From: Bacteroidota bacterium
GTDB lineage: Bacteria; Bacteroidota; Bacteroidia; NS11-12g; UBA9320
Reading direction: 5' to 3'
Assembly: GCA_024638525.1 (NCBI GenBank)
Contig: JAHEKB010000074.1
Span: 1-9,069 of the forward strand
DNA: 9,069 nucleotides
The first letter of the stretch is position 1. Every line of letters begins with the position of its first letter. Positions 1 to 6,677 of this stretch are shown here, one piece after another. The notes beneath the pieces are model-generated. The model worked only from the letters and a program-made list of their open reading frames with translations. It was not told where the DNA came from and made no database searches. A program made the translations under genes and the position numbers.

Positions 1-2
1 CG

Positions 3-1253
3 GGATTCCCTTTCATCCTCGGAGGTCAAGACGAGAGTATCAGATATAGCTTTGCTCAACAAGGCTTTATGACAACCGACACTATTCAAAACAGCAGGTA
101 TTTGCAATTGAGTAGTCTAAATATCACGGGCTCAGCTACCATAGAGCCTTTCAGCGGATTTAGAATAAGCGTAAACTTTAATAAAAGACAAAGCATCAAT
201 ACCTCTTCCAACTTTAGGTTCGATGACGAACTTGGAGAGTTCAGTGATCTCGGTTTGACGGAAGTTGCAAATTTTACTACGAGCTTCGGAATGTGGGCAA
301 CCATGTTTGACAAATTGGGTGACGACTACTCATCGGCGGCATTTGACCAATTCAAAAACAACAGATTTGTAATTGCTAGCAGACTTCAAGCGCAAGAGTT
401 TACAGAAGGTGCTTATGCAGGTATCTATGGCGACTCCATAAATATGCAGGATGATATAACCGGTTTTCCTCTCGGCTTCAGTCAAACACATCAAGATGTT
501 CTGCTCTATGCATTCTTGTCCGCATATAGCGGTAAGAATGCTGCGGATGTTCAGCTCAGTCCGTTTAGAGCAATCCCCGTACCCAATTGGAGAATCAATT
601 ATAATGGCCTGTCAAAACTCAAAGGGATAAAAGAGGTGTTCTCCAACATCTCTATTAAGCACGCCTATAGTTCTACTTTGAACATGGGCTCTTTCTTCCA
701 ACCTTTGGATTATGGAACAGACACTTTACAGCACGGTGAAAATCTGGTAACCAAATACGGATATCAAAGTGGAATCACACTGATTGAAAGACTTACTCCA
801 CTTTTGGGTATAGATGTAACAACCAAAGACGGACTAACCATAAGGCTGGAATACAAGTTTGATCGAACCCTCACCTTAAATATGAGAAACTTGCAAATGG
901 TGGAAATTCGCAATAGAGAATATGTTGTTGGAGGAGGATTTAGAACCACTGGAATGAGGTTGCCCTTTAAGTACAATGGGGACCGAGTAATACTAAAGAA
1001 TGACTTGAATATCAGGTTCGACTTTAGCCTCCGAGATGGCGTGACCCTTGTTAGACAGATAGAAACGGATGAAGTCATTCCAACTTCTGGTATCAAAACA
1101 ATAAGTATCAAGCCCAGCATCGATTACAAAATCAATGACAATTTAAATTTCAGGGCTTTCTACAATCGCAATGTGAATACACCTAAGACCTCAAACTCCT
1201 TCCCTACTGCCTTGACAGATTTTGGAATTACCTTGAGGTATACGATGCAATAG
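3..1253 (+). CDS. sprA: SprA, type IX secretion outer-membrane translocon, C-terminal part (5' truncated by window edge)
   Basis: The reading frame is open from the first complete codon (position 3) through the ATG at 69, so that ATG is an internal Met and the gene begins before the window. About 416 residues are visible. SprA proteins are usually over 2000 residues, so this is roughly the last fifth. The sequence opens with GFPFILGGQ followed by an IRY...A..G stretch, the pattern I recall from the late part of SprA. Alternating polar/hydrophobic strands rich in Tyr, Phe and Asn then run to the end (RITL-, IRLEYKF-, FRAFYNR-, ITLRYTM-like segments), as in a large beta-barrel. The protein ends on a strand (TLRYTMQ). 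SprA forms the giant outer-membrane pore through which type IX cargo, including gliding adhesins, leaves the cell. Family assignment is by remembered similarity. No frameshift or stop is seen in the visible part. Confidence 0.88.
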   Translation, partial: GFPFILGGQDESIRYSFAQQGFMTTDTIQNSRYLQLSSLNITGSATIEPFSGFRISVNFNKRQSINTSSNFRFDDELGEFSDLGLTEVANFTTSFGMWATMFDKLGDDYSSAAFDQFKNNRFVIASRLQAQEFTEGAYAGIYGDSINMQDDITGFPLGFSQTHQDVLLYAFLSAYSGKNAADVQLSPFRAIPVPNWRINYNGLSKLKGIKEVFSNISIKHAYSSTLNMGSFFQPLDYGTDTLQHGENLVTKYGYQSGITLIERLTPLLGIDVTTKDGLTIRLEYKFDRTLTLNMRNLQMVEIRNREYVVGGGFRTTGMRLPFKYNGDRVILKNDLNIRFDFSLRDGVTLVRQIETDEVIPTSGIKTISIKPSIDYKINDNLNFRAFYNRNVNTPKTSNSFPTALTDFGITLRYTMQ

Positions 1254-1276
1254 TCGGTGGTATGATTTTTATGCTC

Positions 1277-1292
1277 GATAGGCTGATAGGCT
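1277..1292. repeat. tandem 8-bp duplication between sprA and feoA
   Basis: The octamer GATAGGCT occurs twice in direct succession, 24 bp after the sprA stop codon. It is non-coding as far as I can see. Two copies of 8 bp could be a simple slippage duplication, and no function is implied. Confidence 0.6.
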
Positions 1293-1398
1293 TTGTTTGC
1301 GAATGACAGTCTTACTAACTTGCTTGTGGGGAGGGGAGGGTTAGCCCCCTGAACAATTTGTCAAGTCTATCAAAAAACAATGAGCAATATCATATAGC

Positions 1399-1421
1399 TT
1401 ATTTTGAATCGTTCCAAATAA
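1399..1421. promoter_or_regulatory. Imperfect 23-bp palindrome over the feoA promoter, candidate operator
   Basis: The left arm TTATTTTGAA and the right arm TTCCAAATAA flank a three-base centre (TCG). Nine of the eleven symmetric base pairs match. The palindrome covers the predicted -33 element (1403-1406) and part of the spacer, where a bound repressor would block RNA polymerase. Because the genes downstream import ferrous iron, a metal-responsive repressor is the natural guess, but the sequence does not resemble the classical Fur box or the DtxR/IdeR box. The regulator is therefore unknown, and chance symmetry in AT-rich DNA is possible. Confidence 0.4.
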
Positions 1422-1433
1422 ATTTCATCTTTG
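1403..1433 (+). promoter_or_regulatory. Predicted Bacteroidota-type promoter of feoAB
   Basis: TTTG at 1403-1406 is followed, after exactly 19 bases, by CATCTTTG at 1426-1433. The known Bacteroidota consensus is TTTG, 19-21 bases, TAnnTTTG, so this fits with one mismatch (C for T at the first base of the -7 box). The expected transcript start is only a few bases beyond 1433, at or very near the GTG at 1440. The feoA mRNA would then be leaderless or nearly so. This also argues against translation starting at the TTG at 1431, which lies inside the -7 box. Confidence 0.55.
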
Positions 1434-1439
1434 CCAGCC

Positions 1440-1673
1440 GTGCGTTTAAGTGAAATGACCATAGGTCAGCAAGCCATCGTTGAAAAAGTAAATCAATCTG
1501 CTTTCAGTGAAAAGCTCATGGAAATGGGCTGCCTTAAAGGCACAATAATCAGAATGATCATGAGCGCCCCACTGGGTGATCCAATGGCATTTGAACTTGA
1601 AGGCTACACACTTAGCATGCGCCGTAAAGAAGCTGACACTATTTTGGTAAATCTTGTAAAAGAAGATGAGTGA
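1440..1673 (+). CDS. feoA: FeoA, ferrous iron transport protein A
   Basis: This is a small SH3-like cytoplasmic protein that partners FeoB in Fe(II) uptake. From the GTG at 1440 it is 77 residues, a usual FeoA length (about 75-85), and begins VRLSEMTIGQQAIVEKV. The middle KLMEMGCLKGTIIRMI matches the family pattern L..LG...G..i.v, then APLGDPMAFELEGYTLSMRRKEA gives the hallmark PLGDP and the L-S-RR-EA segment, and the protein ends in an acidic tail. The frame is open to a TTG at 1431, but that codon lies inside the predicted -7 promoter box. An ATG at 1455 would remove the conserved first strand. GTG at 1440 is therefore preferred, with moderate confidence. The stop overlaps the feoB start by 8 nt, so the two are almost certainly translationally coupled. 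Confidence 0.9.
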   Translation: MRLSEMTIGQQAIVEKVNQSAFSEKLMEMGCLKGTIIRMIMSAPLGDPMAFELEGYTLSMRRKEADTILVNLVKEDE

Positions 1674-3528
1674 GCAGCAGAATGATTTAAGAATAATCTT
1701 GGCTGGAAATCCCAACTCAGGGAAAACCTCTCTTTTTAATCAACTTACAGGTCTAAACCAAAAGATTTCCAATCTGCCTGGTACTACCATAGAGAACAAA
1801 GAAGGTAAGATCAAAGCCAAGGCCTTTAAAGCTAAATTGATTGACACGCCGGGAACTTATAGCTTTAGTCCAAAATCTATTGATGAGGAAGAGGCCGTAA
1901 AGTTTATCGGTCAAGAACATCCAGATTTTATCCTATATGTTGCCGATGGCTCAAACTTGAGGCGCAACATGTTCTACCTAAGCCAACTGAGTAGTTTAGA
2001 AATCCCCATTCTTCTCGCATTGAACCTTATGGATGTTGCCAAAAACAAGGGGCTGGAAATTGATATTACTCGTCTTGAAAATGAGCTAGGAATTAAAGTT
2101 GTTCCGATTAATGCAAGAACAGGTGAAGGGATATCTAATCTGAAAGCACAAATTCCAAAGCAGCAGTTTAAGTGTCATCACCCCCTGAATCAACCGAAAC
2201 TCTCCACCCAAGAGCGTTATACATTGATTGATGAGCTGCTGAGCAAAAGTTTAGAGCAGAAAAGTCGATCTCAACTGATAAGCCACAGGATAGATGCTGT
2301 TCTCACACATAAGTACTTTGGCTTTCCAATTTTCCTCTTGATTCTCTTTGTGATTTTTCAAAGTGTGTTTATGTTGGCAGAATACCCAATGCAATGGATA
2401 GAACAAGGATTCCAATTGCTATCTGAATTCCTTCATCAAAACATCTTTGATCACTGGGCTAAGAATCTTTTAATCAACGGTCTAATTGCGGGCTTATCTG
2501 GCGTTCTGGTTTTTGTACCTCAAATTATTATTCTCTTTTTCTTCATCGGTCTTCTGGAAGAAACGGGGTATATGGCAAGGGTGAGCTTTATCATGGATAA
2601 ACTCCTGAGTGGTTTAGGGCTCAGTGGTAAATCGGTAATCCCTCTGATGAGCGGTGCAGCTTGCGCTATTCCTGCTATAATGAGTACGCGTACCATTGAG
2701 AATTGGAAAGACCGATTGATCACTATAATGGTAACGCCATTAATGAGTTGCTCTGCACGTCTGCCGGTTTACACCTTATTGATTTCCATGGCTATTCCGT
2801 CGCAGATGATCTTTGGGATCATTAATCTTCAAGCTCTTGTCTTGCTAGCCATGTACTTGCTTGGGACTTTCGCAGCTCTGTTTGCCGCCGTGGTTTTCAA
2901 ATGGATAATCAAGCATAAAATTCCATCCTTTTTTATTATGGAGTTGCCCCTTTATCACAGCCCTAGATGGAAGAATATTGCAATCACCTGTTGGCAAAAA
3001 ACAAGAAGTTTCATTTTTGAAGCTGGAAAGGTCATATTGTTGATATCCATGGTCTTATGGTTTCTTGCTTCTTATAAGCCTCATCAAGATCAAACATGGC
3101 AAGTTCAAAAAACCGATCAGATTGAGCAGTCTTTTGCAGGCAAGCTCGGCAAGAGAATTGAACCCGTCATTAAGCCACTCGGTTTTAATTGGAAAATTGG
3201 AATTGCACTGATTACCTCTTTTGCAGCTAGAGAGGTTTTTGTTGGAACAATGAGCACTATATACAGTGTAGGAGATGAAGAGAATTTCGAACAGATTCGA
3301 GCCAAAATGCACAGAGATAAGAATCCCGATGGCAGCAATGTTTATAGCCTAGCTGTGATACTCTCGCTTATGATTTTCTACGCTTTTGCAATGCAATGCA
3401 TGAGCACCCTTGCAGTAGTCTATAAAGAAACAAAAAGCTTAAAGTGGCCCAGCATTCAATTTGTTTATATGACTGGTCTAGCCTACTTGGCCAGTTTCGT
3501 CACCTATCAACTGGTGAGTATTCTCTGA
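1666..3528 (+). CDS. feoB: FeoB, ferrous iron transporter with N-terminal G-protein domain
   Basis: This inner-membrane Fe(II) transporter has 620 residues. The N-terminal GTPase domain shows G1 GNPNSGKT (14-21), a switch I region NLPGTTIE with Thr41, G3 DTPG (60-63), G4 NLMD (120-123) and G5-like NAR (149-151). A short helical linker follows, and membrane segments begin near residue 219. The first gate region holds LLEETGYMAR, then GAACAIPAIM with Cys333 and MSCSARLPVY with Cys362. ELPLYH is at 426-431 and a late MQCMSTLAVV carries Cys578. The protein is shorter than the roughly 770-residue E. coli form but ends normally after the last hydrophobic segment, so I see no truncation. Its ATG sits inside the end of feoA (ATGAGTGA), and its 3' end overlaps the opposing waaA gene by 22 nt. 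It is a separate polypeptide here, whereas some Bacteroidota carry a FeoA-FeoB fusion. Confidence 0.96.
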   Translation: MSEQQNDLRIILAGNPNSGKTSLFNQLTGLNQKISNLPGTTIENKEGKIKAKAFKAKLIDTPGTYSFSPKSIDEEEAVKFIGQEHPDFILYVADGSNLRRNMFYLSQLSSLEIPILLALNLMDVAKNKGLEIDITRLENELGIKVVPINARTGEGISNLKAQIPKQQFKCHHPLNQPKLSTQERYTLIDELLSKSLEQKSRSQLISHRIDAVLTHKYFGFPIFLLILFVIFQSVFMLAEYPMQWIEQGFQLLSEFLHQNIFDHWAKNLLINGLIAGLSGVLVFVPQIIILFFFIGLLEETGYMARVSFIMDKLLSGLGLSGKSVIPLMSGAACAIPAIMSTRTIENWKDRLITIMVTPLMSCSARLPVYTLLISMAIPSQMIFGIINLQALVLLAMYLLGTFAALFAAVVFKWIIKHKIPSFFIMELPLYHSPRWKNIAITCWQKTRSFIFEAGKVILLISMVLWFLASYKPHQDQTWQVQKTDQIEQSFAGKLGKRIEPVIKPLGFNWKIGIALITSFAAREVFVGTMSTIYSVGDEENFEQIRAKMHRDKNPDGSNVYSLAVILSLMIFYAFAMQCMSTLAVVYKETKSLKWPSIQFVYMTGLAYLASFVTYQLVSIL

Positions 3529-4721
3529 AAAACCAAATCGCTCGCTCCGGCCTGTGATTGAACAAAAGCTTTGGCTTTATCCTTGATATCTTTTTGCAAA
3601 TCAGATTCAATAAAAGTCCTAATCGTATCCAGCAATTCTCGTTTATTGCTAACAGTCTTTGCAAAACCGGCCTCTATGAAGTCACCAGCTTCGGGAAATT
3701 TTTTAGTGTCGGGTCCGAACAATATATAATTTCCCCAGACTGCTGCCTCGGTAATATTGTGCAATGCTCCTTTAAAGCCTCCACCTATAAATGAGATATC
3801 CGCATAGCGATATATACCAGATAATATCCCAATGGTGTCTACGATAATGACTCGGTCAAAGTCATTAAAATCTGAAAGGGACCACCTCTTTGGTGAATAG
3901 GCAGCAAATTCAGTCTCAATTGAGAGTAAATGGGCTTCTGAGACATCATGAGGGGCAATCAATAATTTACAGCCTTCTAGCTGATGATATATCTCCGCCA
4001 TCATGCGCTCTTCCATTGCCCAAGAAGATCCCATAACCAAGAGCTTTTCTTGGCCTTTAAACCGTTCTAAATCTGAAAATTCTTCTAGACTTTCTGATAT
4101 TTCAAGAACCCTATCGTAGCGAGTATCTCCAGTAAATTCTGCATTGGTCAAGCCCGCCTGCTCCAAGCATTCAAGAGAGCGATAATCAGAACAGTAGAGA
4201 CTTTTGAACTTATGCAAGAGCTTCAAATACGGCTTAGCCCATGCTTTGAATACAAAATGATCAGGCCTAAATCTTCCGTTGACCAAATAGAATTTCACTT
4301 CTTGCTCCAGTCCAATTTTTAACAGATTATACCACAATTCATACCTTAAAAACACAGCAATTTCTGGGGTGTAATTCTCATAGAATTTTTTAACCTGAGA
4401 TACATTATCCCATGGCAAGTACATTACCATATCTCTGTATTCCTCTTGTTTCACTACTTGATCATAACCGCTTTGGCTGAAAAAGGTAATGACGACATTG
4501 TCTTTGCCAATCTGCCTAAGCAGCTGACCCAGAATAGGTCTGAGCATTTCAAATTCTCCCAGTGATGCACAATGAAACCAGTACTTGCGTTTACCCACTT
4601 TGAGATTTTGGCTTTGCTTTCGCGACCTCAAGAGTTGTCTTATCTTCGGGTTGAACCATGAAATTGGTGTCAACAATCTCCAACTTAGCCAACTAGCTAT
4701 GGAATACAACGAGCTAAACAT
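3507..4721 (-). CDS. waaA: WaaA/KdtA, 3-deoxy-D-manno-octulosonic acid (Kdo) transferase
   Basis: This is a GT30 glycosyltransferase that moves Kdo from CMP-Kdo onto lipid IVA, the first step of the lipopolysaccharide inner core, at the cytoplasmic face of the inner membrane. From the ATG at 4721 it has 404 residues, a normal family length. A hydrophobic N-terminus (about 1-23) serves as the membrane anchor. HCASLGEFE (about 50-58) contains the catalytic-base Glu56. The N-terminal half continues with VVITFFSQSGY, FLRYELWYNLL and YLVNGRF. The C-terminal GT-B half has GDTRYDRV, VMGSSW, LIAPHDV, and FIGGGFKGALHNITEAAVWG with the conserved HN..E donor-site motif. The frame extends one codon upstream to a TTG at 4724, but the ATG forms a TGATG overlap with the preceding gene's stop and is the better start. 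Transcription probably comes from the promoter region beyond 5491. Confidence 0.95.
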   Translation of the reverse strand: MFSSLYSIASWLSWRLLTPISWFNPKIRQLLRSRKQSQNLKVGKRKYWFHCASLGEFEMLRPILGQLLRQIGKDNVVITFFSQSGYDQVVKQEEYRDMVMYLPWDNVSQVKKFYENYTPEIAVFLRYELWYNLLKIGLEQEVKFYLVNGRFRPDHFVFKAWAKPYLKLLHKFKSLYCSDYRSLECLEQAGLTNAEFTGDTRYDRVLEISESLEEFSDLERFKGQEKLLVMGSSWAMEERMMAEIYHQLEGCKLLIAPHDVSEAHLLSIETEFAAYSPKRWSLSDFNDFDRVIIVDTIGILSGIYRYADISFIGGGFKGALHNITEAAVWGNYILFGPDTKKFPEAGDFIEAGFAKTVSNKRELLDTIRTFIESDLQKDIKDKAKAFVQSQAGASDLVFQRILTS

Positions 4722-5491
4722 CAATCGATGAAGAATTCTTCGTCTGCTGCGTCTTTGGTGTACACAGGGACAATAATTCCAAATTTCAGTGCTATGGTTT
4801 GGTCAAACCTATTTTCAGTCCCAGGGCTGTTGGTACTGTAATTCCAGCTTCTCCTCCCTTTAGTAAATCCTTGATTGAATTCAACCCCTGCCTTTAGGTG
4901 AAAACGATTATGATCTACCAGGTACTGATAGCCTATATATTGCTTAGATGCAAAACCATAAGCAAGCCGGTCATAGCCAGCTTCATATTCATCGTTAATC
5001 TGAGGAATGGTTATCTCAGATGAAAAAATATCAATTTTATGCTGCATAAAACCAGTCCCTACTGAAAAAAAGATTCCACTGTTTGGAGTGGTTTTGTCAA
5101 TTGCTAGAAGGTAACCAAAATTAGCTGTGAGATAATTTCCTTTAACACGCATTCTGATTACAGAAAAATCACCGTTCTGATCTATGATAAATCCACTTGG
5201 TCCTGTAATGCCAAAAAAGATGCTGCTGTCCTTTACCTTATCCCCAAAATACCAGTCGTATTCTAGTCCAAATTGGAAATTAGATTTTGTCTTATATAGT
5301 GCCGACAAGCCAATGCTATTAAAATTATAAAAGCGATCACTCAAATCCCCACTGAGGTATTGATGGGACCAATGCGGACTGAATAAAAATCCTTTGGCAC
5401 TCTGAATTTGCCCCTGGTCATTTACCACCTGAGCGCTATTTGAACCCATCAAAAGCAGGGCAGAAATCAAAAGCGTATTAAATCGTTTCAA
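4721..5491 (-). CDS. Predicted outer-membrane beta-barrel protein of unknown function, coupled to waaA
   Basis: I do not recognise a named family. The protein has 256 residues. Residues 1-20 form a clear signal peptide: Lys2 and Arg3, a hydrophobic core LLISALLLMG, and a likely cut after the small residues at SNSA. The rest is rich in Tyr, Phe, Gly and alternating strands (FQFGLEYDWYFG, MRVKGNYLTANFGYLL, GIFFSVGTGFM, FHLKAGVEFNQGF, IALKFGIIVPVY), consistent with a small barrel of perhaps 8-12 strands. An acidic tail DAADEEFFID follows the last strand. The start is a TTG at 5491. There is no in-frame ATG before Met15, upstream codons stay open only back to a stop at 5521-5519, and the TTG is needed to include the signal peptide. 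The stop overlaps the waaA ATG by one base, so the two are co-translated. A role near lipopolysaccharide is inference from context only. Confidence 0.8.
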   Translation of the reverse strand: MKRFNTLLISALLLMGSNSAQVVNDQGQIQSAKGFLFSPHWSHQYLSGDLSDRFYNFNSIGLSALYKTKSNFQFGLEYDWYFGDKVKDSSIFFGITGPSGFIIDQNGDFSVIRMRVKGNYLTANFGYLLAIDKTTPNSGIFFSVGTGFMQHKIDIFSSEITIPQINDEYEAGYDRLAYGFASKQYIGYQYLVDHNRFHLKAGVEFNQGFTKGRRSWNYSTNSPGTENRFDQTIALKFGIIVPVYTKDAADEEFFID

Positions 5492-5498
5492 TTGAATA

Positions 5499-5506
5499 CA
5501 AATAAC
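5499..5506 (-). promoter_or_regulatory. Possible -7 promoter element for the barrel-waaA operon
   Basis: On the minus strand GTTATTTG ends exactly 7 bases before the TTG start at 5491. It matches the TTTG half of the Bacteroidota TAnnTTTG box but not its leading TA, and I find no TTG-type -33 element at the expected 19-21 base distance. It is reported because its spacing to the start codon equals that of the opposing gene. Confidence 0.3.
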
Positions 5507-5528
5507 GCAATTATTGGGCTATTCTTTC

Positions 5529-5536
5529 TAAGTTTG
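5529..5536 (+). promoter_or_regulatory. -7 promoter element (TAAGTTTG) for the sugar-nucleotide operon
   Basis: TAAGTTTG is an exact match to the Bacteroidota -7 consensus TAnnTTTG. It ends 7 bases before the ATG at 5544, implying a leaderless or very short leader if that ATG is used, or about 15 bases of leader if translation begins at the ATG at 5556. The -33 element is not convincing: the nearest TTG (5514-5516) is only 12 bases upstream instead of 19-21. Confidence 0.5.
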
Positions 5537-5543
5537 CCCACCG

Positions 5544-6677
5544 ATGGCCAAGACGATGATCCCCATGGTAAATCTTCAAGATCAGTACCTTCAAATGAAG
5601 GATGAAATTGATGCGGCTATCCTCAAAACCGTTGCATCAACGCGATTTATTGGAGGGCCCGAAGTTGAGAAGTTTGAAGAAGCCTTTGCTGAGTATATCG
5701 GTGTTAAACATCTGATAGCTTGTGCAAATGGAACGGATGCGCTACAACTGGCATTCATGGCTCTAAATCTAGAAGAAGGAGATGAGGTAATTACACCGAG
5801 CTTTACCTATGCCGCAACTGCTGAGGTTTTGGGCTTACTAAAGTTAACTCCGGTATTTGTAGAAGTAGATCCAGTGACCTTTAATATGGATCCTGAGATG
5901 ATGGAAAAAAGCATCAGTGCAAAAACCAAAGCCATCTTACCGGTTCACTTATACGGTCAATGTGCCAATATGGAGCGCATCTTGAGTATTGCAGACAAAT
6001 ACGGTTTAGATGTGGTGGAGGATACTGCGCAAGCAGTTGGTTCTTCACACCAGTTTAGCAACGGAAACATCAAGAAAAGTGGCAGTATGGGCACCATTGG
6101 AACTTTTAGCTTTTTCCCATCAAAAAATCTCGGATGTTTTGGGGATGGTGGGGCAGTTTGCACCAATGATGACAAGCTAGCCGAGCAATTGAGGATGCTG
6201 GCTAAGCACGGGCAAAAACAAAAGTATAAACACGAAATATTAGGTTGTAACTCCCGTTTGGACAGTTTGCAAGCTGCAGTTCTCAATGTTAAACTCCCTT
6301 ATCTAGAAAGCTATAATCAAAGCCGAATTACAGCGGCCAATATTTATAATGAGTTACTTTCTGATATCGCCCAAATCAGAACGCCAGAAGTCTTGGAAAA
6401 CTCAACTCATGTTTATCATCAATATACTATTCTATGTGAGCATGGAAGGAATGAATTGCAGGAGAAGTTGAGAAATGAAGGCGTTAGCAGTGTAATCTAC
6501 TATCCAATCCCTTTACATAAACAAAAAGCATTTACGAGCATTCCTCATAGAAAAGGCGAGTTAGACAATACGGAGATTATTGTAGACAAAGTCTTGTCTT
6601 TGCCCATTGACAGCTCACTTAAAAGAGAGCAACAAGAATATATTTGTAACATCATTAAACACTATTTTAATTCATGA
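5544..6677 (+). CDS. DegT/DnrJ/EryC1/StrS-family PLP-dependent sugar aminotransferase, WbpE-like
   Basis: This enzyme puts an amino group on a keto sugar nucleotide, using glutamate and pyridoxal phosphate. It has 377 residues, normal for the family. The PLP fold is visible: GTDA (63-66) for phosphate binding, EDTAQA with Asp160 (pyridine nitrogen) and Gln163, FSFFPSKNLG with the Schiff-base Lys194, then GDGGAV. The later CNSRLDSLQAA and VIYYPIPLHKQ match the WbpE/WlbC type, which aminates UDP-3-keto-GlcNAc-uronate. That substrate is inferred, supported by the WbpD-like acetyltransferase at the operon's end. A 3-keto or 4-keto substrate of another kind remains possible. Translation may start at 5544 or at the ATG at 5556, since relatives commonly begin MIPxVDL. 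It is the first gene of the operon and overlaps ugd by 4 nt (ATGA). Confidence 0.9.
   Translation: MAKTMIPMVNLQDQYLQMKDEIDAAILKTVASTRFIGGPEVEKFEEAFAEYIGVKHLIACANGTDALQLAFMALNLEEGDEVITPSFTYAATAEVLGLLKLTPVFVEVDPVTFNMDPEMMEKSISAKTKAILPVHLYGQCANMERILSIADKYGLDVVEDTAQAVGSSHQFSNGNIKKSGSMGTIGTFSFFPSKNLGCFGDGGAVCTNDDKLAEQLRMLAKHGQKQKYKHEILGCNSRLDSLQAAVLNVKLPYLESYNQSRITAANIYNELLSDIAQIRTPEVLENSTHVYHQYTILCEHGRNELQEKLRNEGVSSVIYYPIPLHKQKAFTSIPHRKGELDNTEIIVDKVLSLPIDSSLKREQQEYICNIIKHYFNS

Noticed and set aside
69..71. ATG at 69 as the start of a separate gene
   Set aside because: The frame is open upstream to the window edge and those residues (GFPFILGGQ...) continue the SprA-like sequence, so the Met is internal.
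764..1120. Minus-strand open frame of 118 codons inside sprA
   Set aside because: It lies entirely within a confidently coding region, its translation shows no recognisable domain, and it has no promoter or start context. It is a shadow frame.
1328..1340. Possible G-quadruplex
   Set aside because: There are three G-runs in a row (GGGG, GGGG, GGG) but no fourth run close enough on the same strand.
1303..1344. 13-codon open frame (ATG to TAG) between sprA and feoA
   Set aside because: It is very short, has no conserved-looking content or ribosome binding site, and is expected by chance.
1332..1350. GC-rich hairpin (AGGGG/CCCCT) after sprA as a terminator
   Set aside because: The stem is only 5 bp with a 9-base loop, alternative pairings compete, and no T-tract follows, so a Rho-independent terminator is not supported.
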